Part shown: one piece after another, positions 38,755-48,638 of the stretch
Layout: each line of letters begins with the position of its first letter
How positions within the stretch are numbered: the first letter of the stretch is position 1
DNA from: Pseudomonadota bacterium
Lineage (GTDB): Bacteria > Pseudomonadota > Alphaproteobacteria > Acetobacterales > Acetobacteraceae
DNA: 64,000 bases
Direction: 5' to 3'
Assembly: GCA_023424475.1 (NCBI GenBank)
Contig: JAFADX010000121.1
Coordinates: forward strand, 1-64,000
Notes under the pieces: model-generated
Seen by the model: only the letters and a program-made list of their open reading frames with translations
The model's database searches: none
Told to the model about the DNA's origin: nothing
Translations under genes and position numbers: made by a program

Positions 38755-38785
38755 CCGCCGCATCGCTAGGTTCGCGCCCAATTCC

Positions 38786-40129
38786 ATGACGACCGCCGCG
38801 AAGGATCAGACCTTGCGCCTCTCCCGCGCCTTCCTGCCCACGCTCAAGGAAACCCCCGCCGAGGCGCAGATCGCCTCGCATCGCCTCATGCTGCGCGCGG
38901 GGCTGATCCGGCAGACCTCTGCCGGCATCTATGCCTGGCTGCCGGCCGGCCTGCGCGTGCTGCGCAAGGTCGAGCAGATCGTGCGCGAGGAACAGGACCG
39001 CGCGGGCGCGCAGGAAATCCTGATGCCGACCATCCAGCCGGCGGAGCTGTGGAAGGAATCCGGCCGCTACGACGACTACGGCAAGGAGATGCTGCGCATC
39101 CGCGACCGCCACGAGCGGGAGATGCTGTTCGGCCCGACCAACGAGGAGATGGTCACCGACATCTTCAAGCAGTTCGCGAAATCGTACCGCGACCTGCCGC
39201 GCAACCTCTACCACATCCAGTGGAAGTTCCGCGACGAGGTGCGCCCGCGCTTCGGCGTCATGCGGGGCCGCGAATTCCTGATGAAGGACGCCTATTCCTT
39301 CGATCTCGACAAGGCCGGCGGCGAGCATTCCTACCGGCAGATGTTCCTCGCCTATCTGCGCACCTTCCAGCGCATGGGCCTGACGGCGGTGCCCATGCGC
39401 GCCGACACCGGCCCGATCGGCGGCAAGCTGTCCCACGAGTTCATCATCCTCGCCGAGACCGGCGAGAGCGGTGTCTTCTACGACGCCGGCTACGAGGAGA
39501 CCGACTGGGCGGGCTCCGACGTCTCCTATGACGATGTCGGCGGGCTGAAGACCTTCTTCGACCGCGTGACAGCGAGCTATGCCGCGACCGACGAGATGCA
39601 CGACGCCGCGGCCTGGGAGCAGGTGCCCGAATCCCGCCGGCGCGAGGGGCGCGGCATCGAGGTCGGCCACGTCTTCTTCTTCGGCACCAAGTACAGCGAA
39701 CCGCTCGGGCTGACGGTCGCCGGGCCGGACGGCGCGCCGGTGGTGCCCGAGATGGGCTCCTACGGCATCGGCGTCTCCCGCCTGGTCGGCGCGCTGATCG
39801 AGGCGAACCACGACGAGGCCGGGATCAAGTGGCCCGATCCCGTGGCGCCCTGGGCCGCGACCATCCTGAACCTGCGCATGGGCGACGCGGCGACGGACGC
39901 GATGTGCGAGACGCTCTACGCGCGGCTCGGCGAGGAGGCGGTCTATGACGACCGCCCGGCCCGCGCGGGCGAGAAGTTCGCCGATGCCGACCTGATGGGC
40001 TTCCCCTGGCAGGCCATCGTCGGCCCGCGCGGCGCAGCCGCCGGCAAGGTGGAACTGAAGCGCCGCGCAACCGGCGAACGCGCCGAGGTGTCGCTCGAGG
40101 ACGCGGTCGCGAAGATCCGCGGGGACTGA
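38786..40129 (+). CDS. proS: Prolyl-tRNA synthetase
   Basis: The 447-residue class II synthetase charges tRNA-Pro. Motif 2 lies in [26 protein letters not shown] and motif 3 in [17 protein letters not shown]. The N-terminal [41 protein letters not shown] is typical. At this length the large editing insertion of the E. coli enzyme is absent, as usual for alphaproteobacteria. The anticodon-binding domain occupies the last ~100 residues. lolC starts nine bases after the stop. Confidence 0.96.
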   Translation: MTTAAKDQTLRLSRAFLPTLKETPAEAQIASHRLMLRAGLIRQTSAGIYAWLPAGLRVLRKVEQIVREEQDRAGAQEILMPTIQPAELWKESGRYDDYGKEMLRIRDRHEREMLFGPTNEEMVTDIFKQFAKSYRDLPRNLYHIQWKFRDEVRPRFGVMRGREFLMKDAYSFDLDKAGGEHSYRQMFLAYLRTFQRMGLTAVPMRADTGPIGGKLSHEFIILAETGESGVFYDAGYEETDWAGSDVSYDDVGGLKTFFDRVTASYAATDEMHDAAAWEQVPESRRREGRGIEVGHVFFFGTKYSEPLGLTVAGPDGAPVVPEMGSYGIGVSRLVGALIEANHDEAGIKWPDPVAPWAATILNLRMGDAATDAMCETLYARLGEEAVYDDRPARAGEKFADADLMGFPWQAIVGPRGAAAGKVELKRRATGERAEVSLEDAVAKIRGD

Positions 40130-40138
40130 CGGGGCGGG

Positions 40139-41392
40139 ATGTTCAACGCCTTCGAGCGCGCGATCGCCTTCCGCTACCTGCGGGCGCGCAAGGGCGAGCG
40201 CTTCGTCTCGGTCACGGCGATCTTCTCGCTCGTGGGCATCATGCTCGGGGTGGCGACGCTGATCGTCGTCACCTCGGTGATGAACGGCTTCCGCCAGGAC
40301 CTGATGGCCAGGATCATCGGGCTCAACGGACACCTGACCGTCCAGCCCGAGCGGGGCCGGGCGCTGGAAGGGCACCAGGCGATCGCCGAGCGCATCGCCG
40401 GCCTGCCCGGCGTCGCGCAGGTCGCGCCGGCCGTGGACGGGCAGGTGCTGCTCTCCAGCCGCGCGGGCGGGGCGGCAGCGGCGCAGTTGCGCGGCCTGCC
40501 CCCCGAGGCGCTGCGCGCCCGCCCGGTGCTCGATCAGGGGCTGCGCTTCGGCGATCTGGCGGCATTCGGCGAAGGCGACACGGCCATCATCGGCGACCGC
40601 CTGGCGCAGCGCCTGCGCGTGCAGCCCGGCGATGCGCTGACCCTGATCCTGCCGCAGGCCCGTGGCGGCGATTTCACCGCGGCGCCGCGCCAGCGCAGCC
40701 TGCGCATCGTCGCCACCTTCCATGTCGGCATGCCGGAAGTGGACGGCCGGACCCTCTTCGTGCCGCTCCGGACGGCGCAGGCGCTGTTCAACCTCGGCGA
40801 CGCGGTGAACGAGGTCGAGGTCATGGTGGACGACCCGTCCACCGTCGCGCCGGTGACCGAGGAGATCCGCGCGGCGCTCGCCGGCCGGCCCCTGCACATC
40901 GCCGACTGGCAGCGCACCAATTCGAGCATCTATGCGGCCGTGCTGATCGAACGGAACGTGATGTTCCTGATCCTCACGCTGATCGTCCTGGTTGCCGCCT
41001 TCAACATCATCTCCTCGCTGACCATGCTGGTGAAGGACAAGGGGCGGGACATCGCCATCCTGCGGACCATGGGCGCGAAGCGCGGAGCGATCCTGCGGAT
41101 CTTCCTGCTCTGCGGGGCGACGATCGGCTGCGGGGGGACGCTGCTGGGATTCGCGCTCGGGCTCGGCATCGCGACGCATTTCGATGCGCTGCGGCGCGCC
41201 CTCCTGTGGCTCGAGGAAACGGGGCTGTTCGGCGCCGAGCTGCGCTTCCTGATCGGCCTGCCATCCGTCGTCGATCCGACGGAAGTCGGGATCATCCTCG
41301 CCCTTGGGCTTGGCCTGTCGCTGCTGGCGACGCTGTGGCCGAGCTGGCGGGCCGCGCGGATCGATCCGGCCGAGGCGCTGCGCCATGGCTAG
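40139..41392 (+). CDS. lolC: Lipoprotein-releasing ABC transporter permease (LolC/LolE family)
   Basis: The 417-residue inner-membrane protein has one N-terminal helix ([29 protein letters not shown]), a periplasmic domain of about 220 residues and three C-terminal helices. Landmarks are the start [64 protein letters not shown] and the end WPSWRAARIDPAEALRHG. With LolD it extracts lipoproteins for LolA. It is a close paralogue of the next gene; whether each is LolC or LolE in function cannot be decided from sequence. Confidence 0.92.
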   Translation: MFNAFERAIAFRYLRARKGERFVSVTAIFSLVGIMLGVATLIVVTSVMNGFRQDLMARIIGLNGHLTVQPERGRALEGHQAIAERIAGLPGVAQVAPAVDGQVLLSSRAGGAAAAQLRGLPPEALRARPVLDQGLRFGDLAAFGEGDTAIIGDRLAQRLRVQPGDALTLILPQARGGDFTAAPRQRSLRIVATFHVGMPEVDGRTLFVPLRTAQALFNLGDAVNEVEVMVDDPSTVAPVTEEIRAALAGRPLHIADWQRTNSSIYAAVLIERNVMFLILTLIVLVAAFNIISSLTMLVKDKGRDIAILRTMGAKRGAILRIFLLCGATIGCGGTLLGFALGLGIATHFDALRRALLWLEETGLFGAELRFLIGLPSVVDPTEVGIILALGLGLSLLATLWPSWRAARIDPAEALRHG

Positions 41393-41399
41393 GGGCGCG

Positions 41400-42650
41400 A
41401 TGTTCGGGGCCTTCGAACGCGCGGTCGCGGCGCGCTACCTGGTGGCGCGCAAGGGCGAGCGCGCCGTCTCGCTCATCGCCGGCTTTTCGCTCGCCGGCAT
41501 CGCGCTGGGCGTGGCGACGCTGATCGTCGTGCTCTCCGTGATGGGCGGCTTCCGGCAGGAGCTGCTGTCGCGGATCCTCGGGCTGAACGGCCATCTCGGC
41601 GTGGTCATGACCGAGGGACCGTTCCGCGACTATGCCGGGGCCGCGACGCGCATCCGTGCCCTGCCGCAGGTCGCGCAGGCAGCGCCGACGCTCGAGAGCC
41701 AGGTGCTGATCACCACCGATTCCGGCGCTTCCGCCGGCGCATTGGCGCGCGGCATCGCGCCGGAGGACCTGCGCGCGCGCCGCATCATCGCCGGCAACAT
41801 CCGCGCCGGCAGCCTCGATGCCTTCGGGGGCGAGGAGGCGATCGCGATCGGCACGCTGCTGGCGCGGCGCCTCGATGTCGGGGTGGGGGACCGCATCACC
41901 CTCGTCTCGCCCGAGGGGCGCGTGACCGTCTTCGGCACCATGCCGCGGCTCAAGGCCTATCGCGTGGTCGCGCTCTTCGAGGTGGGGATGCAGGAGTACG
42001 ACGCCGGCTTCGTCTACATGCCGCTGGCGGCCGCGCAGCTCTTCTTCCAGCGTCCCGGCATGGTCAGCCAGATCGAGGTCCATCTGCATAGTCCGGACGA
42101 GGCCGGGGACGCCGCCGCGGCGATCCGCCGCGCCCTTGCCGGGCGTCCGGTCAGCGTCCTCGACTGGCAGCGGGCGAACAGCGGCTTCTTCCAGATCGTC
42201 GAGGTGCAGCGGAACGTGATGTTCCTGATCCTTGCCCTGATCATCCTGGTCGCGGCCTTCAACATCGTCTCCTCGCTGGTCATGCTGGTGAAGGACAAGG
42301 GGCGCGACATTGCCATCCTGCGCACCATGGGGGCGGGCAGGGGGGCGGTGCTGCGCATCTTCCTGCTGTGCGGCGGGGCGATCGGCGGCGTCGGGACGGC
42401 GGTGGGCCTCGGGCTTGGCCTCCTCATCTGCGCGAACCTCGAACGCATCCGCCATGCACTCATGGCAGCAACGGGGGCGACGGTCTTCGATCCCGAGATC
42501 TATTTCCTCACGCAGATCCCGGTGGTGGTGAATCCGTGGGAGGTGGGCCAGGTCGTCGGACTTGGGCTGCTGCTGTCCCTGTTCGCAACCCTGTTCCCGA
42601 GCTGGCGCGCGGCCCGGCTCGATCCGGTGGAGGCCCTGCGCCATGAGTGA
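41400..42650 (+). CDS. lolE: Lipoprotein-releasing ABC transporter permease (LolE/LolC family)
   Basis: The 416-residue protein matches its upstream neighbour in length and plan: [20 protein letters not shown], one helix, periplasmic domain, then [34 protein letters not shown] and [18 protein letters not shown]. It should be the second permease half of a Lol complex. The start at 41400 aligns with the lolC N-terminus; an ATG at 41385 overlapping the lolC stop would add five residues. The stop overlaps lolD by eight bases. Confidence 0.92.
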   Translation: MFGAFERAVAARYLVARKGERAVSLIAGFSLAGIALGVATLIVVLSVMGGFRQELLSRILGLNGHLGVVMTEGPFRDYAGAATRIRALPQVAQAAPTLESQVLITTDSGASAGALARGIAPEDLRARRIIAGNIRAGSLDAFGGEEAIAIGTLLARRLDVGVGDRITLVSPEGRVTVFGTMPRLKAYRVVALFEVGMQEYDAGFVYMPLAAAQLFFQRPGMVSQIEVHLHSPDEAGDAAAAIRRALAGRPVSVLDWQRANSGFFQIVEVQRNVMFLILALIILVAAFNIVSSLVMLVKDKGRDIAILRTMGAGRGAVLRIFLLCGGAIGGVGTAVGLGLGLLICANLERIRHALMAATGATVFDPEIYFLTQIPVVVNPWEVGQVVGLGLLLSLFATLFPSWRAARLDPVEALRHE

Positions 42651-43323
42651 TTCGCCGCTGCGCCTCGCGGCCGTGGAGCGGCGCTACCGCTCCGGCGCCG
42701 GGGAACTCGCCGTGCTGCGCGGCGCCGACCTGGCGCTCGCCGCCGGCGAGATCGTGGCGCTGGTCGCGCCCTCGGGCACCGGCAAGTCGACCCTGCTGCA
42801 TCTCGCGGGCCTGCTCGAGAAGCCGGATGGCGGCGAGGTCTTCGTGGAAGGCAGGGCGGCGGGCACGCTCTCCGACGATGCGCGCACCGCGATCCGCCGC
42901 GCCACGATCGGCTTCGTCTATCAGTTCCATCACCTGCTGCCGGAATTCACCGCCGAGGAGAACATCGCCCTGCCGCAACTCGCGGCCGGCGCGTCGCGGC
43001 GGGCGGCCAGGGCCCGGGCACGCGAGCTCCTGGCCTCGTTCGGATTGACGGGGCGCGAGAGCCACCGGCCGGGCAAGCTGTCGGGCGGCGAGCAGCAGCG
43101 CGTCGCAATCGCGAGGGCGCTTGCGAACCGGCCGCGGATCCTCCTGGCCGACGAGCCGACGGGCAACCTCGACGTCGGCACGTCGGACCGGGTCTTCGCG
43201 GAACTGCTCGAACAGGTGCGCGGCCACGGCGTCGCCGCGCTGGTCGCGACGCACAACCCGGAACTGGCCCGCCGGATGGACCGGATCGTGACGCTGCAGG
43301 ACGGCCGCATCGCCGCTGCGTGA
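42643..43323 (+). CDS. lolD: Lipoprotein-releasing ABC transporter ATP-binding protein
   Basis: The 226-residue ATPase powers the Lol permeases. The Walker A is APSGTGKST, the Q-loop lies in [21 protein letters not shown] (the [13 protein letters not shown] stretch is characteristic of LolD), the signature is [15 protein letters not shown], and the Walker B is [12 protein letters not shown] with H-loop LVATHNP. The start at 42643 overlaps the permease gene, showing tight coupling of the three lol genes. Confidence 0.95.
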   Translation: MSDSPLRLAAVERRYRSGAGELAVLRGADLALAAGEIVALVAPSGTGKSTLLHLAGLLEKPDGGEVFVEGRAAGTLSDDARTAIRRATIGFVYQFHHLLPEFTAEENIALPQLAAGASRRAARARARELLASFGLTGRESHRPGKLSGGEQQRVAIARALANRPRILLADEPTGNLDVGTSDRVFAELLEQVRGHGVAALVATHNPELARRMDRIVTLQDGRIAAA

Positions 43324-43716
43324 CGAGGCGCGGCCTCCGGGCCGCTGCCGTTGCCCGGCGCGCGTCCGACAGGCCGGGCAACGGGGACCTGCCGCCGGTG
43401 CGGCCGGACATGTGGCGGGCGGGCCGGGCAGTGCTGCCCGGGGCGGAGGGGCGCGCACCCACGCCGCGGACCTATCGTGCGGCATGCCCTGACAGGGCCG
43501 AGTAAATCCCGCCTTCGTTCATGCAGATCGATTTGCCGGAAGTATTTTAGTTCTCTTGCGGCGGCCGATTCGATGCTTTGATTGTATAAATGTCTATCTG
43601 GATAGAGCCTGCAAGGGCGAATGCACGCAGTAATTGTCCCGGAGCGGCCGTCTGCACCTTCCTGGCGGGCCGCTTCCTGGAGAGTGCTCGCGCAGCGATG
43701 GGATGTGGAGGCAACG
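43324..43716. other. 393-nt gap between lolD and a small membrane gene
   Basis: No credible gene. At 43351-43381 a 9-bp stem (TTGCCCGGC / GCCGGGCAA) could end the lolD transcript, although no T-tract follows. From about 43505 to 43610 the DNA becomes distinctly AT-richer (AGTATTTTAG, TTGTATAAATG), with TATAAA at 43585-43590 that could be a -10 box for the next gene; no good -35 is seen at normal spacing. Confidence 0.5.
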
Positions 43717-44079
43717 ATGGCGTTCCTGACCTGGTCGATCCGCTCTGCCGCTGTCCTCCTGATGGTGGCGGCTGGCGCGCTGGTCTTTCACGCGAGGCCC
43801 ATGGCCGAGCCTGCGGGGAAAGCCCCCGACGCCCTCGCTTCCGGCTGCGGAGCCTCGGCGCCCGGCCTCATGCAGAGGGCCCTGGCCGCGACCGCGGTTG
43901 CCGAAGCCTGCGCCCCGGCCTCGGCGGGGCAATGGTCGATGCGCCTCGTCTATGGCGGCCTCTATCTCGTCGGCCTTGCGCTCGGCCTGTTGGCCGTCGC
44001 GAAACTTCCTGCCCGTGCCGCGGAGCGGCGCAGGGACCATGAGGAACTGCGCGAAGGCATGCTGAGGCTTCTCGATTAG
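43717..44079 (+). CDS. Uncharacterised small membrane protein
   Basis: The 120-residue protein is not recognised. It has an N-terminal hydrophobic segment (SAAVLLMVAAGALVF, about residues 10-24), an alanine-rich middle with two cysteines (C44, C65 approximately), a second hydrophobic segment (LVYGGLYLVGLALGLLAVA, about 79-97) and a charged tail (RAAERRRDHEELREGMLRLLD). GGAGG five bases before the ATG supports the start; a longer frame from 43621 lacks a ribosome site. Its TAG stop is the first three bases of an A-type repeat, so the original C-terminus may have been altered. Confidence 0.6.
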   Translation: MAFLTWSIRSAAVLLMVAAGALVFHARPMAEPAGKAPDALASGCGASAPGLMQRALAATAVAEACAPASAGQWSMRLVYGGLYLVGLALGLLAVAKLPARAAERRRDHEELREGMLRLLD

Positions 44080-44204
44080 AGCATGTTCCGATCTGTCGGA
44101 ACCCGCACCGCCCGCACCCCCACCCGGCCGCCCATCCAGGATACTGTCGTCGGGTGGCCGGGTAGGGGTGCGGGCCGGTGCCGTCTGATCGAAAAGAGCT
44201 CTAG
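44077..44204 (+). repeat. A-type palindromic repeat, copy 2
   Basis: This 128-bp element begins TAGAGCATGTTCCGATCTGT and ends GAAAAGAGCTCTAG. It matches, in opposite orientation, the element at 36980-37109 over its whole length with few differences. Two long arms (about 44105-44130 and 44154-44183) pair to form a hairpin. The first three bases are the stop codon of the preceding gene. The remaining bases to 44345 show no gene or clear signal. Confidence 0.75.
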
Positions 44205-44345
44205 CCCGGGCCCGCGGTTCGGGGCCGGCGGGGAGAATGCGCATCCCCGGCCTCACCTGCCTGGCTTGCCGGCTGCCAGCTGCCGGCCACGGCACGCGGA
44301 TGCACCCGATGACCGGCCGGCGCCGCTGCGCAGATGCCCGGCGCT

Positions 44346-44909
44346 TCAGGCGCCGACCATCAGCGCGAGGCCGGCCGCCGCGATACCGGCGCCGCCAAGG
44401 CGCGTGAAGACGGCCCGGTCTGCGGCGCCTCGTCCGATGCCGAAGCCCATCGCATGCAGGACCGCGGAGGCTGTCAGCATGCCGGCGGCGGTCAGCACCG
44501 CGGACCCGCCGATCTCGGCGCCGTGCACCGACCCGTGCAGGATCCCGAAAAGGGCGGCGACGGGCACCGCCACGGCAGCGGTCAGGGGCAGGGACATGGC
44601 GATGATGATGCCAAGCCCCAGGACCGAGGCGGCGACGCCGTGCTCGATGGCCGCGGGCATGGGCAGCAGGAGGCCGAGCGCAATCCCGCCGGTCATGCCG
44701 CCGAGGAATGCGGCAGGTATCGCCCAGGCCCGCGCCAGTCCGGACTGTGCTGCCCAGAGGCCGATCGCGGCCATGGCAAGGAGGTGGTCAGGCCCCAGCA
44801 GGGGATGGGCGAGGCCCCCGGCGAAGCCCTCCGCATGGCCGCCATGGGCCAGGGCAGGCCCGGCCGCGACAGCGGGGAGGATGAGGGCGGCGGCGCGCAG
44901 CAGGCGCAT
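44346..44909 (-). CDS. hupE: HupE/UreJ family protein (putative nickel/cobalt transporter)
   Basis: The 187-residue protein has a signal peptide ending after GPALA (residue 21), a histidine-rich mature start (HGGHAEGF), and about six hydrophobic helices. The family motifs are H35-PLLGP-D41-H42 and GILH125-GSVH129-GAE132. HupE/UreJ proteins import nickel or cobalt for hydrogenase, urease or cobalamin. No such enzymes are in the window, so the metal and client are open. The start at 44909 has GGAG eight bases upstream. It is divergent from dnaE, with 194 nt between the starts. Confidence 0.88.
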   Translation of the reverse strand: MRLLRAAALILPAVAAGPALAHGGHAEGFAGGLAHPLLGPDHLLAMAAIGLWAAQSGLARAWAIPAAFLGGMTGGIALGLLLPMPAAIEHGVAASVLGLGIIIAMSLPLTAAVAVPVAALFGILHGSVHGAEIGGSAVLTAAGMLTASAVLHAMGFGIGRGAADRAVFTRLGGAGIAAAGLALMVGA

Positions 44910-45103
44910 GATCGTCGTCTCCGTGGCTGGCAATCGGCGCCGATCCTGGCGTCGGCACGCCCGGGCCGCAAACGCAGCAATCATCATGCCGTCGGCGATG
45001 TCCTGCGAGCATCGACTTGCCGCGGACGGCCCCGGGAGAGGATCGCCTTTCCTTGGGCGGCGCCGGCGGCTGGGCTACCCTGCGCGGCCTGGCGAGTCCT
45101 GCG

Positions 45104-48100
45104 ATGAACGACGTCCCTTCCTTCGTCCACCTCCATGTCCATTCCGCCTATTCGCTGAGCGAAGGCGCCATCAAGGCCGACAAGCTCGCCGCGCTGGCGG
45201 CCGCGGACGGCATGCCGGCGGTGGCGCTGACCGACAGCGCCAACATGTTCGGCGCGCTCGAATTCTCCGGCGCCTGCGCGAAGAAGGGCGTGCAGCCGAT
45301 CATGGGCTGCCGGCTGTTCCTGACGCGGGCCGAGGCCGATCCCGACCGGCCCGAGGTGGCGCGGCAGACGCCGGATCCGCTGATCGCGCTCGCGATGGAT
45401 GCGCGGGGGCTCGACAACCTGCAGAAGCTGTCGTCGAGCGGGTATCTGCGGGACGACCCCTCCGGCAAGCCGGCGATCACGCTGGACCTGCTGCGCAGCC
45501 ATGCCGAGGGGCTGTTCCTGCTGACCGGCGGCACGCTCGGGCCCGTCGCGCGCCTGATCGGCGACGGGCGGCGGGATGCCGCGGCGCGCATCCTCGAGGC
45601 GCTGCGCGAGGCCTTCCCGGACCGTCTGGCCGTGGAACTGCATCGCCACGGGCTGCCGCAGGAGCCCGCGATCGAGAGCGGGCTGCTCTCGCTCGCCCAG
45701 GCCGCGCGGCTTCCGATCGTCGCGGCCAACGACGTGTATTTCGCCGCGCCCGGGATGCATGAGGCGCATGACGCGCTGCTCTGCATCGCCGAGGGCCGCA
45801 CCATGGCCGAGCGCAACCGCCGCCGCGTCACGCCAGAACACTGGTTCAAGCCGGCGGCGGCGATGCGCAGCCTCTTCGCCGACCTGCCGGACGCCTGCGA
45901 CAACACCCTCGCCATCGCGCGCATGTGCGCCGTGATGGCCGAGGAGAAGAAGCCCGAACTGCCGATCTGCCCGAAGGTGAAGGAGGGCATGACCGAGGCC
46001 GAGACCGTCCGCGCCATGGCGGTCGAAGGGCTCGAGAAGCGGCTCGACGCGATGCAGCCGCCGCCGGACGAGGCGAGGCGGAAGGTCTACCGGGACCGCC
46101 TGGACTACGAGCTCTCCGTCATCGAGAAGATGGGCTTCCCCGGCTACTTCCTGATCGTCGCGGACTTCATCCAGTGGGCCAAGGCGCAGACGCCGCCGAT
46201 CCCGGTGGGGCCGGGGCGCGGGTCTGGCGCAGGCTCGGTCGCGGCCTGGGCGCTGCTGATCACCGACCTCGACCCGCTGCGCTTCGGCCTGCTGTTCGAA
46301 CGCTTCCTGAACCCCGAGCGCGTGTCGATGCCGGACTTCGACATCGACTTCTGCCAGGACCGCCGCGACGAGGTGATCAAGTATGTGGTGCGCGAATACG
46401 GCGCCGACCGCGTCGCGCAGATCATCACCTTCGGCAAGCTTCAGGCCAAGGCGGCGGTGCGCGACGTGGGCCGCGTGCTCGGCATGCCCTATGGCCAGGT
46501 GGACAAGATCGCCTCCCTGATCCCGTTCAACCCGGCCAAGCCGGTGACGCTCGCCCAGGCGATCGAGGGCGAGCCGCGGCTGCAGGAGATGCGCGACGCC
46601 GATGAGCAGGTCGCGCGGCTGCTCGACATCGCGCTGCAGGTGGAGGGGCTCTACCGCAACGCCTCGACCCATGCGGCGGGCGTGGTGATCGGACGCAAGC
46701 CGCTGATCGAGATCGTGCCGCTCTATCGCGATCCGCGGTCGGAGATGCTCGTCACCCAGTACTCGATGAAGTACGCGGAAGCGGCGAGCCTGGTGAAGTT
46801 CGACTTCCTCGGCCTCAAGACGCTGACGGTGATCGAGCGCGCCCTCGGCATCCTGCACGGGCAGAGGATCGACATCGACATCGCGGCTATCCCGCTCGAC
46901 GATCCCAGGACCTACGCCATGCTCGCCAAGGGCGACGCGGCCGGGGTGTTCCAGTTCGAAGGGCAGGGGATGCGCGACTGCCTCCGGCAGATGCGCGCCA
47001 GCCGGTTCGAGGACCTCGTCGCCGCGGTGGCGCTCTACCGCCCGGGGCCGATGGCGAACATCCCGGCCTATTGCGCGCGCAAGGCGGGCGAGCCCTGGGA
47101 ACCGCCGCACCCGGCGATCATGCATATCCTGGAAGAGACCTACGGCATCATGGTCTACCAGGAACAGGTCATGCAGATCGCGCAGGACCTGGCGGGCTAT
47201 TCGCTCGGCGGCGCGGACCTGCTGCGGCGCGCCATGGGCAAGAAGATCCGCGAGGAGATGGTGAAGCAGCGCGCCATCTTCTGCGAGGGCGCGGAGAAGC
47301 GCGGCATCGAGCCGGCCAAGGCGGCCGAGATCTTCGACCTGATGGAACGCTTCGCCGACTACGGCTTCAACAAGTCGCACGCGGCAGCCTATGCGCTGGT
47401 CTCGTATCAGACGGCCTGGCTGAAGGCGAACCATCCGGTGGCCTTCCTGGCGGCGTCGATGACGCTCGACATGTCGAACACCGACAAGCTCGCCGGGCAT
47501 ATGCAGGAGGCCGCGCGGCTCGGCATTCCCGTGCTGCCGCCGGACATCAACCGCTCGGGCGCCGAGTTCCGGGTGGAGGCGACGCAGGAAGGCAAGGAAG
47601 CGATCCGCTTCGCGCTGGCCGCGGTGAAGCGGGTGGGCGAGGCGGCGATGAAGGACCTGGTGAAGGCGCGCGACGCCGCCGGCCCCTTCGTCTCGTTGGC
47701 CGACATGGCGGCGCGGGTCGATCCGAAGCTGCTCAACAAGATGCAGATCGAGAACCTGGCCCGGGCCGGCGCCTTCGAAGCGCTGGAGAAGAACCGCGCC
47801 AAGGTGATGGCCGGGGCCGAAACGATCCTGCGCCGCGCCCAGGCCAGCGCCGAGGAACGGGAATCGGGCCAGATCGGCCTGTTCGGGGCGGATTCGCAAC
47901 GAAACGAGCCGCTGCGGCTGCCGGACGTGCCGGACTGGCCGCTCTTCGAACGCCTGGCCCATGAATCCGAGGCCGTCGGCTTCCATCTCTCCGCCCATCC
48001 GCTCGATACCTATCGCAAGGCGCTGCAGCGCCTGGGCGTCACGCCCTCGGCCCTGATCGCGGACCGGGCACGGGCCGGGTCGGCGCGGTTGAAGCTGGCC

Positions 48101-48565
48101 GGAACCGTCGTGAACGCCAAGGAGCGGACGACCAAGACCGGCAGCCGCATGGCCTGGGTCCGGCTGTCCGATGCCCAGGGCTCCTATGAGGTGACCTGCT
48201 TCTCCGAGGTCCTGAACCGCTCCCGGGATCTCCTGGCCGAGGGCCACGCCGTGCTGGTGTCGGCCGAGGCCCGGATGGAGGGCGAGGCGCTGCGCCTGAC
48301 GGCGAACGAGGTCGAGAGCCTCGAGAAGGCGGCGAGCGGCGCGGGTGGCGGCATCCGCCTCTGGCTGGACGAGATCGCGGCCATCGATCCGATCCGCGCG
48401 ATCCTGACGCGGGAGGGTCGTGGTCGTGGCCGGGTGGTGCTGGTGCCGCGCACGGGGCCGGGGCAGGAAGTGGAGGTCGCCTTGCCGGGCGGCTTCAACA
48501 TCGGCCCGAGGGTCATGCAGGCGATGAAGGTGCTGCCAGGGGTGTCCAACGTGGAAGACATCTGA
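45104..48565 (+). CDS. dnaE: DNA polymerase III subunit alpha
   Basis: The 1153-residue replicative polymerase begins with a PHP domain (VHLHVHSAYSLSEGAIK, residues 8-24). The catalytic aspartates are D411 and D413 in MPDFDIDF and D567 in KFDFLGL. The fingers region reads ILEETYGIMVYQEQVMQIAQ and YGFNKSHAAAYALVSYQTAWLKANHP. A helix-hairpin-helix and an OB-fold (LKLAGTVVNAKERTTKTGSRMAW) follow near the C-terminus. The start at 45104 gives the usual N-terminus. It is DnaE1 type, without an exonuclease domain. Confidence 0.98.
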   Translation: MNDVPSFVHLHVHSAYSLSEGAIKADKLAALAAADGMPAVALTDSANMFGALEFSGACAKKGVQPIMGCRLFLTRAEADPDRPEVARQTPDPLIALAMDARGLDNLQKLSSSGYLRDDPSGKPAITLDLLRSHAEGLFLLTGGTLGPVARLIGDGRRDAAARILEALREAFPDRLAVELHRHGLPQEPAIESGLLSLAQAARLPIVAANDVYFAAPGMHEAHDALLCIAEGRTMAERNRRRVTPEHWFKPAAAMRSLFADLPDACDNTLAIARMCAVMAEEKKPELPICPKVKEGMTEAETVRAMAVEGLEKRLDAMQPPPDEARRKVYRDRLDYELSVIEKMGFPGYFLIVADFIQWAKAQTPPIPVGPGRGSGAGSVAAWALLITDLDPLRFGLLFERFLNPERVSMPDFDIDFCQDRRDEVIKYVVREYGADRVAQIITFGKLQAKAAVRDVGRVLGMPYGQVDKIASLIPFNPAKPVTLAQAIEGEPRLQEMRDADEQVARLLDIALQVEGLYRNASTHAAGVVIGRKPLIEIVPLYRDPRSEMLVTQYSMKYAEAASLVKFDFLGLKTLTVIERALGILHGQRIDIDIAAIPLDDPRTYAMLAKGDAAGVFQFEGQGMRDCLRQMRASRFEDLVAAVALYRPGPMANIPAYCARKAGEPWEPPHPAIMHILEETYGIMVYQEQVMQIAQDLAGYSLGGADLLRRAMGKKIREEMVKQRAIFCEGAEKRGIEPAKAAEIFDLMERFADYGFNKSHAAAYALVSYQTAWLKANHPVAFLAASMTLDMSNTDKLAGHMQEAARLGIPVLPPDINRSGAEFRVEATQEGKEAIRFALAAVKRVGEAAMKDLVKARDAAGPFVSLADMAARVDPKLLNKMQIENLARAGAFEALEKNRAKVMAGAETILRRAQASAEERESGQIGLFGADSQRNEPLRLPDVPDWPLFERLAHESEAVGFHLSAHPLDTYRKALQRLGVTPSALIADRARAGSARLKLAGTVVNAKERTTKTGSRMAWVRLSDAQGSYEVTCFSEVLNRSRDLLAEGHAVLVSAEARMEGEALRLTANEVESLEKAASGAGGGIRLWLDEIAAIDPIRAILTREGRGRGRVVLVPRTGPGQEVEVALPGGFNIGPRVMQAMKVLPGVSNVEDI

Positions 48566-48638
48566 GGTGCCGCCCGGGTCCCGGATATATTTTCCATAAT
48601 ATACCTTATGCGGCAATTGGAACTACGGGCGCGGCGGC

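Noticed and set aside
38594..41386. A 930-codon antisense frame over proS and lolC
   Set aside because: Shadow frame of conserved genes with a repetitive arginine/histidine-rich translation.
44984..48616. A 1210-codon open frame antisense to dnaE
   Set aside because: Same codon-bias shadow; no motif or plausible start, and dnaE is unmistakable on the plus strand.
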